A stretch of 44,987 nt of DNA from Paludibacteraceae bacterium (GTDB taxonomy: Bacteria > Bacteroidota > Bacteroidia > Bacteroidales > Paludibacteraceae), in contig JAKSNT010000009.1 in NCBI GenBank assembly GCA_024399575.1, forward strand, positions 1 through 44,987, written 5' to 3'. Positions 6,794 through 15,618 of the stretch are shown one piece after another (the stretch's first letter is position 1; each line of letters starts with the position of its first letter). The notes below the pieces were generated by a model. The model was not told where the DNA came from. It worked only from the letters and a program-made list of their open reading frames with translations, and ran no database searches. The position numbers were made by a program, and so were the translations under genes.

Positions 6794-8764
6794 ATGTATA
6801 TGAAAAGAATTTTCAGTCTCATCGTCATGGTCGCAGCATTCGTGGCAGTCAATGCGCAAATGCTCGAACCTATTAAATGGTCGTCCAAGGTAAACCAAAA
6901 GGACGACACTCATGCCGAAATCATCGTAACTGCCAAGATTGAAGCTGGATGGCATCTCTACGGGATGAACATCGGTGAAGGCGGACCTACGCCTACAGCC
7001 TTCGAGTTCACAGCCAAAGGTGCGAAGCTTGACGGGAAGGTGACATCGTCGTCCAAACTGATTTCCCACTATGACAACATGTTCGAAATGGAGTTGTCGT
7101 GGTATGAAAATTCGGCAGTGTTCAAGCAGAAAATCACTATAGGTTCCGAGCCTTGGAAGGTTGAGGGCAAGGTGACATACATGGCCTGCAACGACGAAAG
7201 CTGCATGCCTGGCAATCCATATAAGTTCAGTTTCGAAGGCGAAGGCGTGGCTACTGCCGAGAAGATCGAGGAGCCTGTCGAGGAGGTCAAGGAAGAGGCT
7301 GTGGACACAACGACTGCCATCGAGGCAGTGGTTGCCGTAGCTGCTGACTCCGACATCTATAAACCTGTTGTCGAAGAACTCGGGGCATTGAATGCCGCCG
7401 GTGAGGACGCTGACGGTTCCCTCTGGTATATCTTCCTCATGGGTATCCTGGGCGGACTCATCGCTCTCGTCACCCCATGCGTATGGCCATTGATACCAAT
7501 GACCGTTTCGTTCTTCCTCAAGCGCAACAAGGACAAGCACAAGGCTCGCCGTGATGCCATAACATACGGTTTGTCCATCATTATCATATATGTCAGTCTC
7601 GGATTGATTGTCACTGCAATATTCGGTGCTTCGGCTCTCAACTCGTTATCGACCAATGCAGGATTCAACATTTTCTTCTTCCTGCTGCTGTTGGTATTCG
7701 CACTGTCGTTCTTCGGAATGTTCGAGATTACATTGCCTGCATCATGGTCATCGAAAATGGATGCAAAGGCTGACGCAACAACAGGATTCCTCTCTATATT
7801 GCTGATGGCATTCACACTCGCTTTGGTTTCATTCTCGTGCACAGGTCCTATCATCGGTACACTGCTTGTCGAGACAGCACAGGGCTCATGGCTGTCGCCA
7901 GCAATCGGAATGCTCGGATTTGCAGTTGCATTGGCATTGCCTTTCTCTGTATTTGCAATGTTCCCAACACTGCTCAAGTCGTTGCCTAAGTCGGGCGGCT
8001 GGCTGAATTCCGTGAAGGTGGTTCTCGGCTTCCTTGAACTGGCATTCTCGCTGAAATTCCTGTCGGTGGCTGATCTTGCATACGGATGGCATCTGCTCGA
8101 CCGCGAGACTTTTGTAGCTCTCTGGGTGATTATATTTGCTTTTATGGGTTTCTATCTGCTCGGATGGGTGATTTTACCACACGACGACAAAGAAGAACAT
8201 ATATCAGTGACGAGAATGATGCTCGCTTTATGCTCGTTGGCATACGCAATCTACCTGATACCAGGTTTGTGGGGCGCACCTCTGAAATCTGCTTCGGCAT
8301 TCTTGCCGCCAGTGACTACACAGGACTTCTCGCTGTACGATGGTTCAGTACACCCTCATACAATGGATTATGAAGAGGGACTCGCCATGGCACGCCAAGG
8401 CAACAAACCGCTCGTTGTCGATTTCTCAGGTTACGGATGTGTGAACTGCCGCAAGATGGAGGCTGCCGTATGGACCGACGCACGTGTTGCTGACAAGCTG
8501 AAGAATGAATTCGTATTGGTAAGTCTCTATGTTGACGACCGTACGCCATTGGCTCAGCCTGTCGAGGTCGAGGAGGACGGGCAGAAACTCGTGCTCACCA
8601 CTGTCGGCGAGAAGAACTCGTACATCCAGCGTCATGTATATGGAGCAAACGCCCAGCCATTCTATGTCATCATCAATGGCGAAGGCAAACCTCTGACAAG
8701 GTCGTACGCATTCAACGAAGATGCCGGTGATTTCATTGATTGGCTGAATTCGGCAAAGAAATAA
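6794..8764 (+). CDS. dsbD: Thiol:disulfide interchange protein DsbD
   Basis: DsbD passes electrons from cytoplasmic thioredoxin across the inner membrane to periplasmic thiol proteins. The 656 residues show the usual three parts. After a signal peptide (cleavage near AVNAQ) comes an N-terminal periplasmic domain with Cys132 and Cys137 (MACNDESCMPG). Eight membrane helices span about 208-495 and include the conserved prolines of LVTPCVWPLIPM and the SFSCTGPIIG helix. A C-terminal thioredoxin-like domain has CVNC (Cys549, Cys552). The start could be ATG 6794 or 6800; both keep the signal peptide. The gene is followed 60 bases later by the sigma-54-like sequence in front of grpE. Confidence 0.95.
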   Translation: MYMKRIFSLIVMVAAFVAVNAQMLEPIKWSSKVNQKDDTHAEIIVTAKIEAGWHLYGMNIGEGGPTPTAFEFTAKGAKLDGKVTSSSKLISHYDNMFEMELSWYENSAVFKQKITIGSEPWKVEGKVTYMACNDESCMPGNPYKFSFEGEGVATAEKIEEPVEEVKEEAVDTTTAIEAVVAVAADSDIYKPVVEELGALNAAGEDADGSLWYIFLMGILGGLIALVTPCVWPLIPMTVSFFLKRNKDKHKARRDAITYGLSIIIIYVSLGLIVTAIFGASALNSLSTNAGFNIFFFLLLLVFALSFFGMFEITLPASWSSKMDAKADATTGFLSILLMAFTLALVSFSCTGPIIGTLLVETAQGSWLSPAIGMLGFAVALALPFSVFAMFPTLLKSLPKSGGWLNSVKVVLGFLELAFSLKFLSVADLAYGWHLLDRETFVALWVIIFAFMGFYLLGWVILPHDDKEEHISVTRMMLALCSLAYAIYLIPGLWGAPLKSASAFLPPVTTQDFSLYDGSVHPHTMDYEEGLAMARQGNKPLVVDFSGYGCVNCRKMEAAVWTDARVADKLKNEFVLVSLYVDDRTPLAQPVEVEEDGQKLVLTTVGEKNSYIQRHVYGANAQPFYVIINGEGKPLTRSYAFNEDAGDFIDWLNSAKK

Positions 8765-8797
8765 TACTTTGCAAAGCGTGGTTGACATTTTGGCAGG

Positions 8798-8813
8798 TGG
8801 CACGGCTGTTGTG
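8798..8813 (+). promoter_or_regulatory. Possible sigma-54 (RpoN) promoter upstream of grpE
   Basis: TGGCACGGCTGTTGTG matches the sigma-54 pattern TGGCACG-N4-TTGC with the invariant GG and the G of GC at the correct spacing, but T replaces the final C. Transcription would begin near 8824, giving a short leader to the ATG at 8839 or 8851. No TAnnTTTG box is visible here. This is one match by eye, so it is tentative. Confidence 0.4.
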
Positions 8814-8850
8814 ACAGCAGTCGGTGTGTAACAAAAACATGTATCAAGGT

Positions 8851-9402
8851 ATGAAAAAAGATAAGAAAGAGGCAGAGAAGTGTGCCAAGGATGAGAAGAT
8901 AAAGGCTCAGACTGAGGAAAAGGCTGAAGTGAAGGAAGAGATGAAAGAGGAGAAGAAAGTCGAGACGGATTGGCAGACTAAGTTCAACGAGCTGAATGAT
9001 TCGCATTTGCGTTTGATGGCTGACTTTGACAATTTCCGTAAACGCAACATCAAAGAGAAGGCTGACCTTATAAAGAACGCTGGCGAACGCATTATAACCG
9101 ACTTCCTGCCTATCGTTGACAATTTCGAAAGGGCATTGAAGAGCATTGAAAGCCAAGAAGGAGGTGAGGCAGCAGCCGAAGGAGTGAAGTTGATTTACAA
9201 CCAGATAATGACTATGCTCAAGGATAATGGCGTAGAGGTGATATCGACCGAAGGCGAACTGAATACTGATTTGCACGATGCTATCACCACCATTCCTGCA
9301 CCAACGCCCGAATTGAAAGACAAAATTGTGGATTGCGTAAAAAAGGGCTATACAATGAACGGCAAGGTGATAAGACACGCACAGGTGGTTGTCGGCGACT
9401 AA
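8851..9402 (+). CDS. grpE: GrpE nucleotide exchange factor
   Basis: GrpE releases ADP from DnaK in the Hsp70 cycle. The protein has the expected charged, Lys/Glu-rich N-terminus, a long helix containing [19 protein letters not shown], and the C-terminal beta-wing with DLHDAITT and the ending [12 protein letters not shown] use ATG 8851 ([10 protein letters not shown], 183 residues). ATG 8839 would add four residues, and GTG 8824 would coincide with the inferred transcription start. dnaJ follows after 13 bases, forming a two-gene chaperone unit. dnaK is not in the window. Confidence 0.95.
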   Translation: MKKDKKEAEKCAKDEKIKAQTEEKAEVKEEMKEEKKVETDWQTKFNELNDSHLRLMADFDNFRKRNIKEKADLIKNAGERIITDFLPIVDNFERALKSIESQEGGEAAAEGVKLIYNQIMTMLKDNGVEVISTEGELNTDLHDAITTIPAPTPELKDKIVDCVKKGYTMNGKVIRHAQVVVGD

Positions 9403-9415
9403 TACCAGTGATAAT

Positions 9416-10591
9416 ATGGCAAAACGAGATTATTATGAAGTCCTTGGCGTACAGAAAGGAGCCTCGGCTGATGAGATAAAGAAGGCATACCGCAAGAAGG
9501 CTATCCAATATCATCCTGACAAGAACCCGGGAGACAAGGAGGCGGAGGAGAAATTCAAGGAGGCTGCTGAGGCATACGAAGTGCTCAGCGATGAGAACAA
9601 ACGTGCTCGCTACGACCAATATGGACATGCAGCATTCGAAGGTGGTGCAGGAGGTTTCGGTGGTGGCGCTGGCATGAACATGGAGGACATATTCTCAATG
9701 TTCGGCGATATCTTCGGCGGTCATTTCGGTGGAGGAGGCGGTTCGCCTTTCGATTCGTTCTTCGGGGGATTCGGCGGCGGAGGCGGCACTCAGCGCAGAC
9801 CTGTAGGCAGCAATCTGCGTGTACGTGTCAAACTGACACTCCAGGAGATAGCCAATGGTTGCGAGAAGAAAATCAAAGTTCGCCATGACGTGCTTTGCGA
9901 GCATTGCCACGGCACCGGGGCAAAGGATCCAGGTTCAGTACAGACTTGCCCAGATTGTGGCGGAACAGGATATGTGACGAGAATACAGCGTACCATTCTC
10001 GGTCAGATGCAGACAAGGGCAGCTTGTCCTCGCTGCGGAGGCACAGGCAAGATAATAAAGGATAAATGTCAGTTCTGTAACGGAACGGGCGTCGAGAAGA
10101 AAGAGGATGTCATCACCATCAAGATTCCTGCAGGTGTCGCAGAAGGCATGCAACTCACCATGCAAGGCAAGGGAAATGCCGTAAGGAACGGTGTTCCAGG
10201 CGACCTCTACATCCTTATAGAAGAAGAGGAGCAGCAGGAGCTCATCCGTCAGGGCAACGATCTCATCTACAACTTGCTGCTGGATTTGCCAACAGCAGTA
10301 TTGGGTGGCACGGTCGAAGTTCCTACAGTTGACGGAAAGGTTAAAGTAAAGATTGACAAGGGCACACAGCCGGGTAAGGTGCTTAGGTTGCGCGGAAAAG
10401 GTTTGCCTGATGTCAACCGGAGATATGGCGGAAATGGCGACCTGCTGGTGAACATAGGTGTATATATTCCTGAGGATTTGTCGTCCGACGAGCGGAAAAT
10501 GTTCGAGAAACTCGCAGAATCAAAGAATGTTCAGCCGAGTGTATCATCAAAAAGGTCGTTCCGCGACAGGCTTAGACAAATGTTCGATTAA
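9416..10591 (+). CDS. dnaJ: Chaperone DnaJ (Hsp40)
   Basis: DnaJ delivers unfolded clients to DnaK and stimulates its ATPase. The 391 residues are a complete type I DnaJ. The J-domain has HPD at 33-35. A Gly/Phe-rich linker covers about 75-130. Four zinc-finger repeats follow ([32 protein letters not shown]), then the two C-terminal substrate-binding barrels. The start is [11 protein letters not shown] at 9416; an in-frame GTG/ATG further upstream would only add non-conserved residues that overlap the end of grpE. Confidence 0.97.
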   Translation: MAKRDYYEVLGVQKGASADEIKKAYRKKAIQYHPDKNPGDKEAEEKFKEAAEAYEVLSDENKRARYDQYGHAAFEGGAGGFGGGAGMNMEDIFSMFGDIFGGHFGGGGGSPFDSFFGGFGGGGGTQRRPVGSNLRVRVKLTLQEIANGCEKKIKVRHDVLCEHCHGTGAKDPGSVQTCPDCGGTGYVTRIQRTILGQMQTRAACPRCGGTGKIIKDKCQFCNGTGVEKKEDVITIKIPAGVAEGMQLTMQGKGNAVRNGVPGDLYILIEEEEQQELIRQGNDLIYNLLLDLPTAVLGGTVEVPTVDGKVKVKIDKGTQPGKVLRLRGKGLPDVNRRYGGNGDLLVNIGVYIPEDLSSDERKMFEKLAESKNVQPSVSSKRSFRDRLRQMFD

Positions 10592-10602
10592 GAATTTAAG
10601 TT

Positions 10603-10983
10603 TTGGAAAAGAGGAATACAGTTGGTTTTTGGTTCTATGCCTGTGGGGCAGTGGTCATATTGCTGGTGATGGCGTGGATTATCGTATTCACCGATTTGTG
10701 GATTGAGATGGTCAGGGTCAAGCAGGTGGCATTCACAGTCGGAGTGACGCTGAACATTGTTGGAAGAGTGATGACATTGCCGAAAATCGACAACTTCAGG
10801 GTTAAGAGATTTAATGCTATGCTTGCAGTCAGCGCATTGTTGCTGATTGCAGGCTGTTATTTTATATTCCAGCCTTTCCGTATTGGATATGTAGTGGTTA
10901 TGGTTATGCTGTCAGCAATAATCGACCTCTGGGTATCAATCAGGTACGAGAGCTACAAGAAGGAACGTGATGCAGAGAAGTGA
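10603..10983 (+). CDS. Small multi-pass membrane protein, unknown
   Basis: About 126 residues with four hydrophobic segments (near 9-30, 38-50, 72-90 and 94-112) and a basic C-terminal tail. I start at TTG 10603 because this keeps the first helix whole. The next in-frame ATG (10669) would remove most of it. The gene overlaps the start of the U32 peptidase gene by 14 bases, suggesting coupling. No family is recognised. Confidence 0.6.
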   Translation: MEKRNTVGFWFYACGAVVILLVMAWIIVFTDLWIEMVRVKQVAFTVGVTLNIVGRVMTLPKIDNFRVKRFNAMLAVSALLLIAGCYFIFQPFRIGYVVVMVMLSAIIDLWVSIRYESYKKERDAEK

Positions 10984-12208
10984 TTTCGAGATAATGGCGC
11001 CTGTAGGGTGCTGGGAGAGCCTGCACGCTGCAATAAATGCTGGGGCAAATGCGGTCTATTTCGGCATTGAGAACCTCAACATGCGTTCTCATTCTTCTGT
11101 GAACTTCACTACTAAGGACCTTCACCTTATAGTATCGATATGCCGTGAGCATGGCGTGAAATCGTATCTCACGGTGAATACAATCATCTACGAGAACGAC
11201 CTCGAAATGATGCGCACAATTGTCGATAATGCCGCCGAGGCTGGCGTGTCGGCAATCATAGCGTGTGATGTGGCAGTGATGCAGTATGCTGTGTCGAAAG
11301 GTGTAGAAGTGCATCTCAGCGTACAGCTGAACATATCGAATGTCGAGTCGCTGAAGTTCTACGCACAATATGCCGATGTCGTAGTGCTGGCTCGGGAACT
11401 TGACATGGAGCAGGTGGCGGATATATATCGCAAGATTGAGAGTGAGGACATTCGTGGCAGGAATGGCAAACGCGTGCGTATCGAGATGTTCTGTCATGGA
11501 GCTCTCTGCATGGCAGTGTCGGGTAAATGCTATCTGTCATTGCACGAGATGAACCAGTCTGCCAACCGTGGAGCGTGCATGCAGGTCTGCCGCCGTGCCT
11601 ACTATGTAAAGGATTATGAGAGTGACATCGACCTCAAGGTTGATAATAAATACATTATGTCGCCAAAGGATTTGAAGACCATTCATTTCCTCAACAAAAT
11701 GGTTGATGCAGGTGTCAGGGTGTTCAAGATTGAAGGTCGTGCGCGAGGTCCCGAATATGTGAAGACAGTTGTGGAATGTTACGACGAGGCGTTGAAGGCT
11801 ATTGCCGATGGTGCCTACTCATCAGAGATGGTGCCTGGGTGGGACGAGCGTCTGTCGAGAGTGTTCAACCGTGGTTTCTGGAATGGTTATTATCTCGGGC
11901 AGAAACTCGGCGAATGGAGCGACAAATATGGTTCCAAGGCTACGCGGAAAAAGGTCTATGTCGCCAAATGCACCAACTATTTCAAAAAACTTGGTGTGGC
12001 AGAGTTTCTCGTTGAATCGCAGGCAATCTGCGAAGGTGACGAGTATCTGATTACTGGCGAGACTACCGGGGCACTCGAGGGCGTCGTGGATGATATGCGT
12101 GTTGATGACAAGAGAGTGGAGCGAGTTGAAAAGGGGACTTATTTCAGTATGAAGAGTGATTTGGTCAGGAGGGGCGACAAGTTGTACAAGATGGAACTGA
12201 CCGTGTGA
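10970..12208 (+). CDS. U32 family peptidase-like protein (TrhP/YegQ-like)
   Basis: The 412 residues are typical of the U32 family: an N-terminal TIM-barrel start (IMAPVGCWESLHAAINAGAN), the signature EMFCHGALCMAVSGKCYLS, further cysteines in GACMQVCRRAY, and the C-terminal beta domain. Several members, TrhP/YegQ and RlhA, are not proteases. They act in prephenate-dependent hydroxylation of tRNA or 23S rRNA and carry an iron-sulfur cluster. That role is possible here, but the subgroup cannot be settled by eye. The start is ATG 10970, inside the end of the upstream membrane gene. A 31-base gap separates it from hydG. Confidence 0.85.
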   Translation: MQRSDFEIMAPVGCWESLHAAINAGANAVYFGIENLNMRSHSSVNFTTKDLHLIVSICREHGVKSYLTVNTIIYENDLEMMRTIVDNAAEAGVSAIIACDVAVMQYAVSKGVEVHLSVQLNISNVESLKFYAQYADVVVLARELDMEQVADIYRKIESEDIRGRNGKRVRIEMFCHGALCMAVSGKCYLSLHEMNQSANRGACMQVCRRAYYVKDYESDIDLKVDNKYIMSPKDLKTIHFLNKMVDAGVRVFKIEGRARGPEYVKTVVECYDEALKAIADGAYSSEMVPGWDERLSRVFNRGFWNGYYLGQKLGEWSDKYGSKATRKKVYVAKCTNYFKKLGVAEFLVESQAICEGDEYLITGETTGALEGVVDDMRVDDKRVERVEKGTYFSMKSDLVRRGDKLYKMELTV

Positions 12209-12239
12209 CATAAGAAAACATAAAAATACAAATAACATT

Positions 12240-13655
12240 ATGTATAACAAACTTTCGTCAAAGGCCGAAGAATTTATCGACCATCAGGAAATTCTGGACT
12301 CTATTGCCTGGGCGGATGAAAACCGAGACAATAAGGAATTAATCAACAGCCTGATTGAACGGGCTGAGGACTGCAAGGGATTGACTCACCGTGAGGCACT
12401 TCTGTTGCTGTCGTGCGAGGACGAGGAACTCGTCGAGAAGATGTATGCATTGGCAAAACGCATCAAGAAAGCATTCTATGGCAACCGCATCGTGATGTTT
12501 GCACCATTGTATCTGTCAAACTATTGCGTGAACGGCTGCGTTTATTGCCCTTATCATGGCAAGAACCGCACCATTCCACGCAAGAAACTCTCGCAGGAGG
12601 AGATTATCAAGGAGGTGACTGCTCTTCAGGACATGGGACATAAGCGTCTTGCTCTCGAAGCAGGCGAACACCCAACGATGAACCCTATCGAATATATACT
12701 TGAGAGCATCAAGACTATATATGGCATTAAACATAAGAATGGTGCCATCCGTCGTGTGAACGTCAACATTGCCGCCACTACTGTCGAGAACTACCGCAAA
12801 CTCAAGGAGGCAGGCATAGGTACATATATTCTTTTCCAGGAGACCTATCACAAGACAGATTACGAGAAGTTGCACCCGACAGGTCCAAAGAGCGATTATG
12901 CTTACCATACCGAGGCTATGGACCGTGCAATGCAAGGTGGCATTGACGACGTGGGTATCGGTGTATTATTCGGCCTTGAACGTTACAGATACGATTTCAC
13001 AGGATTGCTGATGCACGCTGAGCACCTTGAAGCAAAATACGGTTGTGGACCTCACACCATCAGTGTGCCTCGACTCTGTCCTGCCGACGATATCGACACA
13101 AAGGATTTCGACAATACAATCTCCGACGAGATATTCCAGAAGATTGTGGCAGTGATACGCATTGCCGTGCCATATACTGGAATGATCATCTCGACACGCG
13201 AGAGCCAGAAGAGCCGCGAGAAGGTACTCGAACTCGGTGTAAGCCAGATTTCAGGAGGTTCACGCACCTCGGTCGGCGGTTACACCACTGTCGAACGCCA
13301 TAACGAGACTTCGCAGTTTGATGTATCCGACCAGCGTTCGCTGAACGAGGTGATAGAATGGCTGCTTGACCTTGGCTATATACCAAGTTTCTGCACAGCT
13401 TGCTACCGTGAAGGTCGTACAGGCGACCGTTTCATGTCGCTCGTAAAGAAGGGACAGATTGCAAACTGTTGTCAGCCTAATGCACTGATGACCCTTAAGG
13501 AGTATGCCGAGGATTACGCTACGCCTGAGGTTAAAGAGAAAATATATAAATTAATCGACAAGGAGATACTCAACGTCACCAATCCTAACATCCGGAGAAT
13601 TGCCATTGAGAATCTCAAGAAAATTGCCGATGGAGAACGTGATTTCAGATTCTGA
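12240..13655 (+). CDS. hydG: HydG-type radical SAM tyrosine lyase ([FeFe]-hydrogenase maturase)
   Basis: HydG cleaves tyrosine to p-cresol and dehydroglycine and makes CO and cyanide on an auxiliary cluster, supplying the Fe(CO)2(CN) unit of the H-cluster. The 471 residues carry the radical SAM triad C96-C100-C103 (CVNGCVYC) and the HydG-specific C-terminal CX2CX22C set (C385, C388, C411), with the family ending CQPNALMTLKEY. ThiH lacks the latter, so HydG is the better call. The companions HydE and HydF and any hydrogenase are absent from the window. The gene overlaps the next by one base (TGATG) and heads a tight four-gene run. Confidence 0.92.
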   Translation: MYNKLSSKAEEFIDHQEILDSIAWADENRDNKELINSLIERAEDCKGLTHREALLLLSCEDEELVEKMYALAKRIKKAFYGNRIVMFAPLYLSNYCVNGCVYCPYHGKNRTIPRKKLSQEEIIKEVTALQDMGHKRLALEAGEHPTMNPIEYILESIKTIYGIKHKNGAIRRVNVNIAATTVENYRKLKEAGIGTYILFQETYHKTDYEKLHPTGPKSDYAYHTEAMDRAMQGGIDDVGIGVLFGLERYRYDFTGLLMHAEHLEAKYGCGPHTISVPRLCPADDIDTKDFDNTISDEIFQKIVAVIRIAVPYTGMIISTRESQKSREKVLELGVSQISGGSRTSVGGYTTVERHNETSQFDVSDQRSLNEVIEWLLDLGYIPSFCTACYREGRTGDRFMSLVKKGQIANCCQPNALMTLKEYAEDYATPEVKEKIYKLIDKEILNVTNPNIRRIAIENLKKIADGERDFRF

Positions 13656-14680
13656 TGAAGAAAAAACTAAAACTATGGGTTGACATAACTCGTGCTTACG
13701 CTTTACCCCAGTGCATCATGCCTGGGGCTTTGGCACTTGTGTTGGCTATTGGCATTGGCGATTTCAACTGGGGACTCGGATTGCTTGCCATATTCGCCTG
13801 TTGCCTGGTCCATCTGGCTGGCAACATGCTTGACGACTATTTCGACTACAAGTATGACCTCCTCAGTGTACGCACCGAGATGCGCAAGCAGGGAATACTG
13901 TCGTTCACGCCTAAATATTTCTACCTCAAGGACGGGACGTTGACTCTCGCACAGTTGGGGTGGATAATAGCAGCTCATATTGTTGTCGCAATTGCCATAG
14001 GTGTTGTCATTTTCGTGTATCGTGGGTGGTCGGTTGTGGCTATTGCTGCTGTCGTGGGTTTCCTGACATATTTCTATTCAGGATGGCCTTTCAAACTGGC
14101 GTTCCATGGCTTTGGCGAGATAATAATAGGCATCTGTTTCGGACCATGTCTCATGTGTGGGGTGTTCGAGTCAACCTGTGGCGGACTCTATTCTCCGGAG
14201 ACGGGTCTATATTGGCCTATAGTGCTGATGTCGATAGCCGTAGGCATATATGTGACTGCCATTCTCTATGTGCATTCACTCATCGAGCGTGACACAGACA
14301 AGGCATCCGACAAGAACACCTTCGCCGTGCTTTTAGGCACCAACAAGGCTGGACTTGCAGCATTTGCAGTAATGCTGTTCCTCCCTTTGCTTTTGGTTGT
14401 AGGTTGTGTGGCAGTGGGCTACATACACTGGGCTTACCTCTTCGTGCTGCTGCAGTTGCCACGTTGCATCTGGCTCTGGCGTTCGACCTATTGTTTCATG
14501 TACGGCATACCTTTCGATACAAAGAATCCTCCAAAATGGTTAGGCATGATTGAGCGTCTGCATGATGCTATCGAGCATGACGTTGACTATTATGTCGTTC
14601 GCTGGATGTGTATGCGAAACATCAATACAGGGTTCTGTTTCACTATTGTTCTGGTTAAGATAATACTCACGTTGATATGA
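13655..14680 (+). CDS. UbiA superfamily prenyltransferase (MenA-like)
   Basis: This is a 341-residue, roughly nine-helix membrane protein. UbiA enzymes attach polyprenyl chains to aromatic or other acceptors. The first Mg-diphosphate motif is at 57-64 (NMLDDYFD) and the second Asp-rich motif is in IERDTDKASDKNTFAVLLG. The overall form resembles MenA, which prenylates 1,4-dihydroxy-2-naphthoate for menaquinone. No other menaquinone gene is adjacent, so the acceptor is open. It overlaps hydG by one base and the radical SAM gene by four (ATGA), implying coupled translation. Confidence 0.85.
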   Translation: MKKKLKLWVDITRAYALPQCIMPGALALVLAIGIGDFNWGLGLLAIFACCLVHLAGNMLDDYFDYKYDLLSVRTEMRKQGILSFTPKYFYLKDGTLTLAQLGWIIAAHIVVAIAIGVVIFVYRGWSVVAIAAVVGFLTYFYSGWPFKLAFHGFGEIIIGICFGPCLMCGVFESTCGGLYSPETGLYWPIVLMSIAVGIYVTAILYVHSLIERDTDKASDKNTFAVLLGTNKAGLAAFAVMLFLPLLLVVGCVAVGYIHWAYLFVLLQLPRCIWLWRSTYCFMYGIPFDTKNPPKWLGMIERLHDAIEHDVDYYVVRWMCMRNINTGFCFTIVLVKIILTLI

Positions 14681-15618
14681 AAATAGGCGAATTGATTTAT
14701 CCCGCATGGTGGTATTTCCAGGTGGCAATACTCAGAAAGAAGAAACCACTCCAGAGTGTCGTGTTTATCACGGACGAGTGCAACCTACGCTGCAAGCACT
14801 GCATGTTGCAGCAGGTAGCAAACCATAATGTCAAGAACATGGAGCAGATCCGCCATGACCTGGAGGAATGCTATAAGATGGGGTCTCGTTTCATCGATTT
14901 CGAGGGAGGCGAGGTCTCGCTCTGGCGCGATGGCGACAAACGCATCAACGATGTGATTGACATGGCACACGAGATAGGTTTCTATACCTGCACCATTACG
15001 ACCAACGGCCAGTTCCCTATCCGTGGCACTCATGCCGATTCACTCTGGGTTTCGATGGACGGTGTGGGCAAGTATCACGACGACATACGAGGCGAAGGCA
15101 CGTTTGCACGTCTCGAAAAGAACATTGCAGAATCCGGATGCAAGGACCTCTCGGTCAACATGGTGGTAAACAGCCGCAACTATGAAAACGTTGACGAGGC
15201 AATAGAGTATGTCAGGAATAATCCTCATATCAAGTCAATATCGATTAATTTCCATACTCCTTTCGAGGGCACTGAGCAACTCTATCTCGACCCTGAAATC
15301 CGCCGCGACATTATCGACCGTGTAATAGAGTACAAGAAAAAGGGCTACCCTATCATGAACTCTGTTTCAGGCTTGAAATACATGCGTATGGTTGATGGAA
15401 GGGACTATTCGAAAGATGGTTCATTCGAGCCTCCATTCAAGAAATACTGCTGGGTGACGAACTTCATGTTCCCTGACGGCAGGAAACTCGACCGCTGCAT
15501 GGGCGAATATTACAAGGTCTGCCATAAATGCGGATTCTGCATGGGTGGCGAGATGGCAGCTGTGTTCAATATGAAGATAGATACCATATTATCTGGTTTG
15601 AAACTCAGAATGAAATGA
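14677..15618 (+). CDS. Radical SAM protein with extra C-terminal cysteines, function unknown
   Basis: The 313 residues contain the radical SAM motif C35-C39-C42 (CNLRCKHC) and the glycine-rich SAM contact FEGGEVSLW. The C-terminal region has five cysteines (C258, C274, C282, C285, C288) that could hold an auxiliary iron-sulfur cluster, as in SPASM or twitch proteins. The N-terminus has an aromatic segment (YPAWWYFQVAIL) that may touch the membrane. I cannot assign a substrate. Four-base overlaps with the UbiA gene before and the TlpA gene after tie it to them. Confidence 0.8.
   Translation: MKIGELIYPAWWYFQVAILRKKKPLQSVVFITDECNLRCKHCMLQQVANHNVKNMEQIRHDLEECYKMGSRFIDFEGGEVSLWRDGDKRINDVIDMAHEIGFYTCTITTNGQFPIRGTHADSLWVSMDGVGKYHDDIRGEGTFARLEKNIAESGCKDLSVNMVVNSRNYENVDEAIEYVRNNPHIKSISINFHTPFEGTEQLYLDPEIRRDIIDRVIEYKKKGYPIMNSVSGLKYMRMVDGRDYSKDGSFEPPFKKYCWVTNFMFPDGRKLDRCMGEYYKVCHKCGFCMGGEMAAVFNMKIDTILSGLKLRMK

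Noticed and set aside
6659-7540. 293-codon minus-strand ORF over dsbD
   Set aside because: It is antisense to a clear DsbD and has no protein-like pattern; a shadow of codon bias.
7357-7977. 206-codon minus-strand ORF over dsbD
   Set aside because: Antisense to the DsbD membrane region, low-complexity composition.
12240-13655. ThiH (thiamine tyrosine lyase) instead of HydG
   Set aside because: The C-terminal CX2CX22C cysteines specific to HydG are present and no thiamine genes are adjacent.
15528-15614. Longer start for the TlpA lipoprotein
   Set aside because: The extra codons overlap the radical SAM gene and would bury the lipoprotein signal peptide, which begins exactly at ATG 15615.
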